From Methyloceanibacter sp. (GTDB lineage: Bacteria > Pseudomonadota > Alphaproteobacteria > Rhizobiales > Methyloligellaceae), in contig JANWJA010000075.1 in the NCBI GenBank assembly GCA_025449615.1, forward strand, positions 1-12,613: 12,613 bases of DNA, in the 5' to 3' direction. The notes below the pieces were generated by a model. That model was not told the DNA's origin and made no database searches. It saw only the letters and a program-made list of their open reading frames with translations. Positions within the stretch are counted from its first letter, which is position 1; each line of letters starts with the position of its first letter. Shown piece after piece: positions 6,540 through 12,613 of this stretch. The translations under genes were made by a program, and so were the position numbers.

Positions 6540-6562
6540 GATCGCTCCTTTCAAAAAAGAGT

Positions 6563-6856
6563 TTAACGCCGGCCCATCAGATAGGCGCCGAGCAAAAAGC
6601 CGAGGGCGGCCGCGAGGCCGAGACTGACATGCGGGTTCTGCACGCCGAGCTCATGCGCCTCATCATAGACGTCGGACGCCGCACTCCGCGCGCGCCTGAA
6701 CTGGCGGCCGGCCTGCCGCGACAGGTCGGAGGCGAAATCGCTGACGTCGTCGCCGACGTGCCGCGCGGTGTCGCGAATGTCTCTCGCGGCTTCGCCGGCC
6801 TGGCGGCCTGTGTTGGAATTGGCAGCGCTTCGATAGGTTTGGTTGGCAGTGGCCAT
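6563..6856 (-). CDS. DUF883/ElaB-YqjD-like membrane protein
   Basis: 97 residues. Residues 15-70 are a charged helical region (ARDIRDTARHVGDDVSDFASDL) that could form a coiled coil. The C-terminus NPHVSLGLAAALGFLLGAYLMGRR (74-97) is a glycine-zipper membrane helix ending in GRR, the hallmark of the DUF883/ElaB-YqjD family. E. coli members sit in the inner membrane, bind ribosomes and rise in stationary phase. The GAGGAG about 8 bases upstream supports ATG 6856; the open frame extends further upstream but into the promoter region. A consensus EcfG promoter lies 33 bases before the start, which fits a stress role. Confidence 0.85.
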   Translation of the reverse strand: MATANQTYRSAANSNTGRQAGEAARDIRDTARHVGDDVSDFASDLSRQAGRQFRRARSAASDVYDEAHELGVQNPHVSLGLAAALGFLLGAYLMGRR

Positions 6857-6888
6857 TGGGGATCTCCTCGGAGTTGATGTGAGGAGAT

Positions 6889-6913
6889 AACGCCCTCGGA
6901 GCCAAGCCGTTCC
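6889..6913 (-). promoter_or_regulatory. EcfG-type general-stress promoter (GGAAC-N16-CGTT)
   Basis: On the minus strand GGAAC (6913-6909) is followed after exactly 16 bases by CGTT (6892-6889). This is the consensus for EcfG/RpoE2, the extracytoplasmic-function sigma factor that runs the alphaproteobacterial general stress response (GGAAC-N16/17-CGTT). The expected start site gives a leader of about 25 bases before the DUF883-like gene, and a Shine-Dalgarno site lies within it. The promoter fits neatly in the gap between that gene and the phosphatase gene ending at 6943. Confidence 0.8.
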
Positions 6914-6942
6914 GTACCTATTTACGCGGCCGTGCGCGGCGA

Positions 6943-8514
6943 TCACACCCTTCGTGCCTCTTTCACCGGCTGCGGCGCCGCGGGCTCGATCTCGGTCGAC
7001 CACAGATCGCGGTCGCCAACATCCTTCAGTGTGACCCTCATCACTTCCGTCGCGGCATCAATGGCGACATGGCCGAAAAATTGCCGGCCGAAACAGGGCG
7101 CGAGATTGTCGCGCATGTCCGCATCGCAGCCCTTGGCGAACATCACCGCCGGCCCGAAGGTCTGAGGCAGCGGCGCCGGCCCCCAGGTGCCGGCATGGAG
7201 CGGCCCGGAAACGAATTCCCAGAACGGATCGAAATCCTGAAACCTCGCGCGGTCGGGACTGTAACGATGCGCGGCGGTGTAATGCATGTCCGCGGTGATC
7301 CAGACCAGGTTGGCCAGGCCTGCATGCTTGATGAAGGCGAGGAGATCGGCGATCTCGGTTTCGGCGCCGCGCCGCTCCTCCTCGCTTTGCGCCTCGGCGC
7401 CGATCATGGCGAGCGGCAGATCCGCGGCGATGACTTTCCACGTGGCGGTCGAGGCCAACATTTCCCGCTTGAACCATTTGAGTTGCGCTGGCCCGAGGAC
7501 ATGACCGGCTGAACCGGCCGCGCTCATCCGGGGAGCGGCGCCCGGTCCCGCATAGCTCCGCATATCCAGCAGGAAAATATCGAGCAGAGGACCGTAGGAA
7601 ATTTTCCGGTAGATGCGCCCGGTCTCGGCGAGGGTCTGCCGCATCGGCATGAATTCGCAGAAGGCGCGCCGCCCCCGCGCCGCAAGCAGCATCGCGTTCA
7701 AGTTGGCGTGGTCGGGGAGAATCTCGCCCGGGACCCAATCATTGGCGACTTCGTGGTCGTCCCATTGCGCGAGGATCGGGATCTCGGCGTTGAAGGCGCG
7801 GACGTTTTCGTCGAGCAGATTATATTTGTAGTTGCCGCGATAGTCGGCGAGCTCTACCGCCATGCGGGATTTTTCCTCGGTGACGCGGTTCCGCCAGATC
7901 TCGCCATTGGGGAGAGCGAGCTCAGGTGGAATCGGGCAATCGGCGTAGATGTTGTCGCCGCAATGGATGAAGAAGTCCGGGCGATTTTGTAACATGGTCG
8001 CGTAGGTCCGAAATCCGCCGCGCGCCTCGTCGATGCCCCAGCCCTGGCCTGCCGTGTCGCCGGACCAGACGAAGGTGATGTCGCGGGGCTCATCGGGTGC
8101 GGTGCGGAAATGGCCGATCTGGGTTTCACTGAGAATCGTCGGCGCAGAAAGATCGGCGAAGCTGACGCGATAGAAAATCTCCTCGCCCGAGGGAAGATCC
8201 TCGAGCAGAATTTTGCCGGTGAAATCGCTCTCGGGCAGCACGTCGATGGCGATCGCGTCCCGAATCTCGGCGAAGCTGTCGGTGGTCGCGATTTCGACCA
8301 GCATCCGCGACGGGCGGTCGGCGCGCGCCCAGACCACGCCGGAGTCGAGCGAGACATCGCCGGACTGAATGCCGTGAGTAATAAGCGGCCGCTCGCTGGC
8401 GCGGCTGATGTAAGGCCCGCGGATGCCGCCGAGCATGGAAACCGCCGCCGATGCGCCGGCGCCCGCCAGCAGTCGCCGCCGCGTCAATCGAAGGCCGCTT
8501 TGCTTCCCCGCCAT
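6943..8514 (-). CDS. phoD: Tat-exported PhoD-type alkaline phosphatase
   Basis: 523 residues. Residues 1-40 are a twin-arginine signal (LTRRRLLAGAG, R12-R14). A PhoD_N-like beta domain follows (about 45-138, THGIQSGDVSLDSGVVWARAD). The metallophosphatase domain runs from about 145 and has SGDT (151-154), HCGDNIYAD (184-192), WDDHEVANDW (251-260), LDMRSY (316-321) and ITADMHY (406-412), as expected for metal binding. It should hydrolyse phosphomono- or diesters in the periplasm with Ca/Fe. ATG 8514 has GGAAGG 5 bases upstream; a GTG at 8520 is in frame but overlaps that site. The gap to the SH3 gene upstream is only 107 bases and holds a tandem repeat; I see no clear PHO box there. Confidence 0.93.
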   Translation of the reverse strand: MAGKQSGLRLTRRRLLAGAGASAAVSMLGGIRGPYISRASERPLITHGIQSGDVSLDSGVVWARADRPSRMLVEIATTDSFAEIRDAIAIDVLPESDFTGKILLEDLPSGEEIFYRVSFADLSAPTILSETQIGHFRTAPDEPRDITFVWSGDTAGQGWGIDEARGGFRTYATMLQNRPDFFIHCGDNIYADCPIPPELALPNGEIWRNRVTEEKSRMAVELADYRGNYKYNLLDENVRAFNAEIPILAQWDDHEVANDWVPGEILPDHANLNAMLLAARGRRAFCEFMPMRQTLAETGRIYRKISYGPLLDIFLLDMRSYAGPGAAPRMSAAGSAGHVLGPAQLKWFKREMLASTATWKVIAADLPLAMIGAEAQSEEERRGAETEIADLLAFIKHAGLANLVWITADMHYTAAHRYSPDRARFQDFDPFWEFVSGPLHAGTWGPAPLPQTFGPAVMFAKGCDADMRDNLAPCFGRQFFGHVAIDAATEVMRVTLKDVGDRDLWSTEIEPAAPQPVKEARRV

Positions 8515-8572
8515 CAGCACCTTCCGTCGAATCGCGACGGAGGATGGGCGCGGTCTTTAACAACCACTCGAC

Positions 8573-8624
8573 GCTTCTGCGACTCTTCAGTGACTCAAAG
8601 CTTCTGCGACGGTTCCGTGACTCA
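8573..8624. repeat. Two tandem 25-bp direct repeats (27-bp period)
   Basis: Copy 1 is 8573-8597 and copy 2 is 8600-8624. Both begin GCTTCTGCGAC and end GTGACTCA, with TTC between; three positions differ and 2 bases separate the copies. Copy 2 contains the stop codon of the SH3 gene (minus strand TGA at 8624-8622), and copy 1 repeats the same TGA 27 bases further on in the same frame. The repeat fills half of the gap to the phosphatase gene. Confidence 0.85.
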
Positions 8625-9857
8625 TTCGGAGCTGAACCATTTGCCGACGCTCGACCAGAAGCCTTCCGAGTTCTGATCGGATTGCGCGGCGGGCGCGGCG
8701 AGACGGGACGCGCGCCTCACGCGGGAAGATTTCGAGGCGCCTTCGATATAGCCGCCATAGATCCAGCCCTGCTCCGAGGTCTCGGGGTTGGTCACTTGCA
8801 GCCAGCCGCGCTTCCGGTCGGAGACTTTCACCTTCACGCCCTTCGCCAGCACGCCCATGATGCGTGACGACGAGGAGGGACCGTTGCGAAGATTGACGAA
8901 ATCCGCGACTTGGACAGAGTCGCCGCTTGTCTCGTCGGTCGCGGTGTCGCTGGTTTCGGTCTGCTCGGGCTTGACGGCTTGCTCCGGCTTGCGGGTTGGC
9001 GGCGCGACGGGCTCTTCCGGGAGCGCGGGCGCCGCTTCTTCGGTTGGCGCAACCGCGGCTTCGACAGGCGCGGCTGTCGCGGCGCTTTCATTGTCGGCGA
9101 TGGACCCTGTCGTGATCTCGTTGTCGGCGGGCACAGAGTCTTCCGGCGCGGGCGTGGTAACTTTCAGTATGGTCTCGGAATCGGCGATGACCGCATCATC
9201 CGGCGCGATGAGTTTGATGGTGAGTTTGGATTCGCCGTTCGCACTCTCGGGCAAGATGAGCCGCAGATCGCCGATCTGATCCGAGCGCAGATTCCATTCC
9301 GCCTCGCCATAGGGGCGCCCATCGGAGAAGGTACTGCCTCGCGGCAGACCGGCAATGGCGATGATGGAGCGGGCGGGCACGCCGTCGGTGCCGTCGAGCG
9401 CGATGGGGAAGCCGATCTCCTCGCCGGCCGACGCTTCGATCGTTGCGGGCGTGGTGAGCACGGGGGACAGGCCTGACTCGCTCGGCGCTGGCGTCGTGGC
9501 TTGCGGTGAAGGTGGATGGCTGCTGCCGAGCCAGACCATGGTTCCGAGAATGAGGCTCGGCACGAGCGCCACGAGAATGAGCGCGGCGATGAGGAGTTTC
9601 AGCCCCGAGGTCAAAGTCACGCCGGGCGTGGCCGGCTTCGCCTCCGCTTCGGGCGTGACTTTCGGCGGCTCGATCGGCGCGGCAATCGGCGCTTGACCGA
9701 GGCGCGATGAATTCTTCCATTCTTCCATCGCGCTTGCCACGTTTCGCACCGACGCGGTGCGTGGCGCGACGGGTGACGGACCGCTCTTGATGGTTTCCCC
9801 GATGCGGCTGTCGCCAGCCGCCTGCTCTGTCTGCGAGATGAGCTTCAATTGCACCAT
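8622..9857 (-). CDS. Membrane-anchored protein with C-terminal bacterial SH3 domain
   Basis: 411 residues. A proline-rich cytoplasmic part (1-84) is followed by one transmembrane helix at about 86-111 (LKLLIAALILVALVPSLILGTMVWL). Next is a beta-rich periplasmic domain (about 135-235, with GFPIALDGTDGVPARSIIAIAGLPRG), which resembles Ig-like/BACON-type folds but is not identified. Then comes a long acidic, Pro/Ala/Thr linker (236-312) and an SH3b domain (316-372: VNLRNGPSSSSRIMGVLAKG to GWLQV and GWIYGGY). The layout suggests an envelope protein that reaches towards peptidoglycan. The start has only a weak ribosome site. Codon use is normal. A possible EcfG promoter lies about 220 bases upstream. 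Confidence 0.82.
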   Translation of the reverse strand: MVQLKLISQTEQAAGDSRIGETIKSGPSPVAPRTASVRNVASAMEEWKNSSRLGQAPIAAPIEPPKVTPEAEAKPATPGVTLTSGLKLLIAALILVALVPSLILGTMVWLGSSHPPSPQATTPAPSESGLSPVLTTPATIEASAGEEIGFPIALDGTDGVPARSIIAIAGLPRGSTFSDGRPYGEAEWNLRSDQIGDLRLILPESANGESKLTIKLIAPDDAVIADSETILKVTTPAPEDSVPADNEITTGSIADNESAATAAPVEAAVAPTEEAAPALPEEPVAPPTRKPEQAVKPEQTETSDTATDETSGDSVQVADFVNLRNGPSSSSRIMGVLAKGVKVKVSDRKRGWLQVTNPETSEQGWIYGGYIEGASKSSRVRRASRLAAPAAQSDQNSEGFWSSVGKWFSSE

Positions 9858-10282
9858 GCGCTTGCTGGTCTGTTACCGACCCCTCCCCGTTGTCGAATCG
9901 CTCCGACGCAAAACACCAACAGAGAAGATTCGCGAGCTTCCGTTCCCCACTATTCCTGACGCTACCGACCGGACCGCGAACGAATGCAGCGAAACCACAT
10001 CGATGAAACGGCGCCAAGCCAAAGCCGGCAATGGCCATTTCCTCACAGACGCTGAAAGTTCCCTCGGTAATTTCCCCAACGAAGATTGACGTGATGCGGT
10101 TCCCTTAGTTCAGCGAACCCGAATCGCGCCGCGTGTCCCAGGTTCTCGTCTAGCAAAACGCTGGACCAGTTTTTTGGCAGCAAAATGATCAGAGTGGGGC
10201 GCCTCGTCGAGACGCACAGGGAAATCGGCGCATTAAAGCTCGGATTTGGTTGAACGAGCTGGCCGCAGCCCAGAAGAGAGCC
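9858..10282. other. 425-base gap without a supported gene
   Basis: This lies between two minus-strand genes. It holds the candidate EcfG promoter at 10078-10103. I see no other palindrome or RNA-like fold. Open frames crossing it on either strand lack a ribosome site and read as out-of-frame extensions of neighbours. If the promoter is used, bases 9858-10070 are the leader of the SH3 gene. Confidence 0.6.
10078..10103 (-). promoter_or_regulatory. Second EcfG-like promoter (GGAAC-N17-CGTT)
   Basis: On the minus strand GGAAC (10103-10099) is followed after 17 bases by CGTT (10081-10078), again the EcfG/RpoE2 consensus. The next gene downstream is the SH3 protein, whose ATG is about 215 bases from the predicted start site. 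That leader is longer than typical, so the match may be chance or may drive an unseen transcript. Confidence 0.5.
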
Positions 10283-10657
10283 TTATTTCACGATGGCCTT
10301 CAAGGTCGCCACGGACGCTTCGACTTTCGCTCTCGGCGGATCCGTGCGGGCGATGGCGTAGTCGAAACAGAGCTGCACATCGGCAAGTGCGGCAAGCGTC
10401 GGGCCCGCGTTTCTCGCTTCGAACAAAGCGACATAAGGATTCGGCGTTGCCTTCGGCACTTGCGCGTGCATCAGAAGCATCGCCTGACAGAAATGCTCGT
10501 TCGCGATGTCGTTCTGGTAGATGTAATTGAGATAAGCCTGCCCGATCAGTGAAGTCTCGCGCTTGAGATCGGACTGGATGGGCTTGAGCCCGGGCACCAT
10601 GGTATTCCCGGCGGCCTTGCAGGCGGCGATTGCCTGTTCGATCGGGATATAGGGCAT
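10283..10657 (-). CDS. Hypothetical alpha-helical protein
   Basis: 124 residues from ATG 10657; family not recognised. It is largely helical, with paired helices (IEQAIAACKAAGNTM, IGQAYLNYIYQNDIANEHFCQAMLLMHAQV, LAALADVQLCFDYAIA) and three cysteines. No signal peptide or membrane segment can be seen, so it is probably soluble and cytoplasmic. The codons are ordinary for the window, which supports it over competing frames. AGGGGA 10 bases upstream favours 10657; an in-frame ATG at 10687 would add 10 residues but has no purine-rich site. A REP pair begins just upstream. Confidence 0.68.
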   Translation of the reverse strand: MPYIPIEQAIAACKAAGNTMVPGLKPIQSDLKRETSLIGQAYLNYIYQNDIANEHFCQAMLLMHAQVPKATPNPYVALFEARNAGPTLAALADVQLCFDYAIARTDPPRAKVEASVATLKAIVK

Positions 10658-10705
10658 GGTCGATGCGTCCCCTGTCGTCGGAGACATTACCGCGATTCGC
10701 TTGCG

Positions 10706-10799
10706 TCATTCCCGCGAAAGCGGGAATCCAGTACGTGGCGACGCTCGTCGTATTCGTTACCCGCCGCGATTACTGGATGCCCGCCGGCGCGGGCATGAC
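10706..10799. repeat. Inverted pair of REP-type palindromes
   Basis: The left unit (10706-10734) starts GTCATTCCCGCGAAAGCGGG. The right unit (10771-10799) read on the other strand starts GTCATGCCCGCGCCGGCGGG, and both end in ATCCAGTA. Each unit is itself a hairpin, and the two face each other about 36 bases apart, the layout of a BIME. This GTCATTCCCGC repeat class occurs widely in proteobacteria. It separates two minus-strand genes and may stop or stabilise transcripts of the gene ending at 10823. Confidence 0.85.
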
Positions 10800-10822
10800 A
10801 GAGTCCTCGGTGAGCAACGGGG

Positions 10823-11044
10823 TTAGCAGCGGGTGCCGAGCGTAAAGACGCATTTCACACCGTGGCCTACGCCACGGGCCGCGGTGCCGGTGCCGCGCAC
10901 CACGCCGGACCCAGCCTGGACGGTGCCTTTGGCCACGCCCTTCGCCGCGGCGCCGGTGCCTTTGACCGCGCCCTTCACCGGTTGGACCGCATAGGCCGGC
11001 AGCGTGACGGCGCCGATGAGGAGAGCAATAAGCAGTGCGCGCAT
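10823..11044 (-). CDS. Small exported Gly/Ala/Lys-repeat protein
   Basis: 73 residues. Residues 1-19 are a signal peptide ending AYA. The mature 54 residues are made of short imperfect repeats built on KG-x-V/A-KGT and RGTGTAARG, with no acidic residues, giving a strongly basic chain. It closes with a C-x7-C pair (KCVFTLGTRC), which could form a disulfide in the periplasm. GGAGGAAA about 6 bases upstream supports ATG 11044; a longer in-frame start at 11140 would bury the signal peptide. I do not recognise a named family. It is divergent from the glycine-rich gene at 11289. Confidence 0.7.
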   Translation of the reverse strand: MRALLIALLIGAVTLPAYAVQPVKGAVKGTGAAAKGVAKGTVQAGSGVVRGTGTAARGVGHGVKCVFTLGTRC

Positions 11045-11175
11045 CCGATGTTTCCTCCGTTTTGATTGAGATTCGATTTTACTCCTCAGCAACGCCGGAG
11101 GCGCGCAAAAAGTTGCCTCCCAAAAATCGAAGGAGACCAAGCCTCATCCACCGCTTCGCGAAAATTCGCGGCATT

Positions 11176-11205
11176 TTGCCGGTGGCCGCTTCAGTCTTCC
11201 TATAG
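11176..11205 (+). promoter_or_regulatory. Candidate sigma-70 promoter for the glycine-rich gene
   Basis: TTGCCG (11176-11181) and CTATAG (11200-11205) are 18 bases apart in the divergent intergenic region, 83 bases before the ATG at 11289. The match is moderate and untested against background. Confidence 0.35.
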
Positions 11206-11288
11206 GCTGAAATGGCAGCCTTGCCTCTCACGCCGCGCGCGCCGGCAATTCGGCGTCTGCGAGCGTGATTCCGAAAAGGAGGCCCCCC

Positions 11289-11594
11289 ATGTCACATCTC
11301 ACCCTATCATCTTGCGTACTCGCGCTCGGCCTGGTCGTGAGTGCAGCCGCTTCCCAAGCAGCATCCCTGACCGACCAATCGGGACTGACTGTCCTGGTGG
11401 GGCGCGGCGGCGGCGGCGGTCATGGCTTCGGCGGTGACGGCGGTTTCGCGCGCAGCGGTGGCCGCGTCATGGATGACGTCTATCGCGGCGGTCGTTATTG
11501 GGGCGGCACGGTTGGCGGCGCGGGTTACGGCTACGACTATTGCGGCGCCCACCCGCTCGGCGACTGGCCGCGGGGAACTTGCGATCAGTTCTAA
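11289..11594 (+). CDS. Small exported glycine-rich protein
   Basis: 101 residues. Residues 1-24 are a signal peptide ending SQA. The mature part is rich in glycine with interspersed R, Y and H (VGRGGGGGHGFGGDGGF, YRGGRYWGGTVGGAGYGYDY). It has two cysteines near the C-terminus, C86 in YDYCGAHPLGD and C98 in GTCDQF, likely disulfide-bonded. AAAAGGAGG 6 bases upstream gives a very strong ribosome site and fixes ATG 11289 over an upstream GTG. Proteins of this composition are common in Bradyrhizobium relatives, with no assigned function. Confidence 0.78.
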   Translation: MSHLTLSSCVLALGLVVSAAASQAASLTDQSGLTVLVGRGGGGGHGFGGDGGFARSGGRVMDDVYRGGRYWGGTVGGAGYGYDYCGAHPLGDWPRGTCDQF

Positions 11595-11609
11595 GGCTGA
11601 TCACGCGCT

Positions 11610-11641
11610 GAGTTGAGGAGGCTTCCGAGCTTCCTCAACTC
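11610..11641. terminator. Hairpin between convergent genes
   Basis: GAGTTGAGGAGGC (11610-11622) pairs with GCTTCCTCAACTC (11629-11641) around a 6-base loop, with one G-T wobble over 13 bp. It sits in the 49-base gap between a plus-strand stop (11594) and a minus-strand stop (11644), so it could terminate both. Neither side has a T-run, so it may instead protect 3' ends. Confidence 0.55.
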
Positions 11642-11643
11642 GG

Positions 11644-11904
11644 TCAGCTCCGCGTCAGCCGCCTTTTATTGGCGCGGACGTGGGTGCGATAGCGGCGCAT
11701 CACTTTCTGCAGCGACCCGCCAAAGGCGAGCGTGCCGAACGCCTCGGCCGCCGCGGCACTCTTCTCCGTCACCATGCGCTCGGCCTCGGCGCGGCTCGCG
11801 CTGCCGCCGGCAGCGAGCTTCATCATGCGCAAAGCCATCACTTCTTGGGTCTCCTGCGCGAGACGCGCGGCGTCGAAGGCAAAATCCATCCAGGTCTTGA
11901 ACAT
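11644..11904 (-). CDS. Phasin-like small helical protein
   Basis: 86 residues. It matches a short Rhizobiales family by pattern: an N-terminal FKTWMDFAFDAARLAQETQEVMALRMMKLAAGG helix, AEAERMVTEKSAAAAEA, GGSLQKVMRRYRTHVRAN and a basic tail. Such proteins are predicted all-helical and resemble phasins; databases sometimes label them type I antifreeze protein because of the alanine-rich helix, which should not be taken literally. The role is unknown; polymer-granule or DNA association is only a guess from the basic tail. ATG 11904 has a weak ribosome site; an in-frame GTG at 11913 is possible. The rpoD tail copy ends 113 bases upstream. Confidence 0.75.
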   Translation of the reverse strand: MFKTWMDFAFDAARLAQETQEVMALRMMKLAAGGSASRAEAERMVTEKSAAAAEAFGTLAFGGSLQKVMRRYRTHVRANKRRLTRS

Positions 11905-12017
11905 GAGGATCACTTTCTTTCGCCGACTCGAGGGGATCTTAGCGCGATTCGCCTTGGCCGCAGGCAGGAGCAAGCGGAGAGCGGTAGCGTAAAGAATCCG
12001 GGGGGCCGCGCTGAGGC

Positions 12018-12065
12018 TTAGTCATCCAGGAAGCTGCGAAGTTTCCGGCTGCGGCTCTGGTGCTT
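12018..12065 (-). pseudogene. Second, diverged copy of the rpoD 3' end
   Basis: Read on the minus strand these 48 bases encode [15 protein letters not shown] and a TAA stop. The true rpoD ends [15 protein letters not shown] and TAG. Thirteen of 15 residues agree, but only 29 of 48 bases do; most differences are silent, including serine AGC against TCG. The fragment lies in the same frame as rpoD, 30 bases after its stop, and the 10 codons between contain no stop. It has no start codon of its own. Confidence 0.8.
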
Positions 12066-12066
12066 C

Positions 12067-12089
12067 ACCCCCGGATCAAGCCCGGGGGT
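12067..12089. repeat. Hairpin repeat between rpoD and its tail copy
   Basis: ACCCCCGG (12067-12074) pairs perfectly with CCGGGGGT (12082-12089) around a 7-base loop. It lies 7 bases after the rpoD stop. It looks like another GC-rich dispersed palindrome and could act as the rpoD terminator hairpin, although no T-run follows. Confidence 0.65.
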
Positions 12090-12095
12090 TAAAGG

Positions 12096-12613
<518 letters not shown>

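Noticed and set aside
8600..8620. Third EcfG-like promoter (GGAAC at 8616-8612, minus strand) ahead of the phosphatase gene
   Set aside because: The base triplet at the -10 position is GTC rather than GTT, and the GGAAC falls in the variable part of the tandem repeat.
9196..10038. 280-residue minus-strand frame overlapping the SH3 gene
   Set aside because: It is a frame-shifted reading of the SH3 gene with arginine- and histidine-rich low-complexity sequence and no ribosome site. The SH3 frame has a recognisable domain and membrane helix.
10630..10845. 71-residue plus-strand frame containing VIPAKAGIQ and MPAGAGMTE
   Set aside because: These strings are the translation of the REP pair at 10706-10799, a familiar source of false proteins. 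The frame also opposes a better gene.

Overview
The window (about 60% G+C by eye) comes from an alphaproteobacterium, most likely Hyphomicrobiales (Rhizobiales). Supporting signs are the primary sigma factor tail at the right edge, a GAAC-N7-GAAC SOS box of the alphaproteobacterial LexA type, GGAAC-N16/17-CGTT promoters of the EcfG general-stress type, a small helical protein of a Rhizobiales family, and several GC-rich palindromic repeats of the kind scattered through these chromosomes. I cannot name a genus. Nothing looks like phage, plasmid or insertion sequence; this is chromosomal DNA with some accessory genes.

Layout. 1-1650: two tandem paralogous PAPS-type sulfotransferases (+) separated by a double-hairpin repeat. 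1688-1764: a CAU-anticodon tRNA on the minus strand, better read as tRNA-Ile2 than tRNA-Met. 1881-2597: a secreted SIMPL-domain protein. 2755-5744: a SOS box, then four co-directional genes: a compact RecD/Dda-like helicase, a small membrane protein, a Tat-exported nucleobase/nucleoside deaminase and an outer-membrane barrel-like protein. 5776-6205: an operator-like palindrome and promoter, a 73-residue exported acidic protein and a strong terminator. 6246-6913: a two-gene minus-strand operon (unknown 97-residue protein and a DUF883/ElaB-like membrane protein) behind a consensus EcfG promoter. 6943-9857: a Tat-exported PhoD-type phosphatase and, upstream on the same strand, a membrane-anchored SH3 protein; a 27-bp tandem repeat carrying a duplicated stop codon lies between them. 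9858-10282: a 425-base gap with a second EcfG-like promoter. 10283-12095: small hypothetical, glycine-rich secreted and phasin-like proteins, with a REP pair and terminator-like hairpins. 12096-12613: the 3' end of rpoD, followed in frame by a hairpin repeat and a second, diverged copy of the last 15 rpoD codons.

Common threads are envelope and stress functions: at least six exported or membrane proteins, two Tat substrates (phosphatase and deaminase), one SOS-type control site and two general-stress control sites. The observations I rate highest are the duplicated in-frame RpoD tail, the LexA box on the helicase gene, the exported deaminase, the EcfG promoters, and the tandem repeat that duplicates a stop codon. 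I do not see a clear new multi-gene defence or biosynthetic system. The helicase, membrane protein, deaminase and barrel run is the only gene set whose joint function is both unexplained and plausible.
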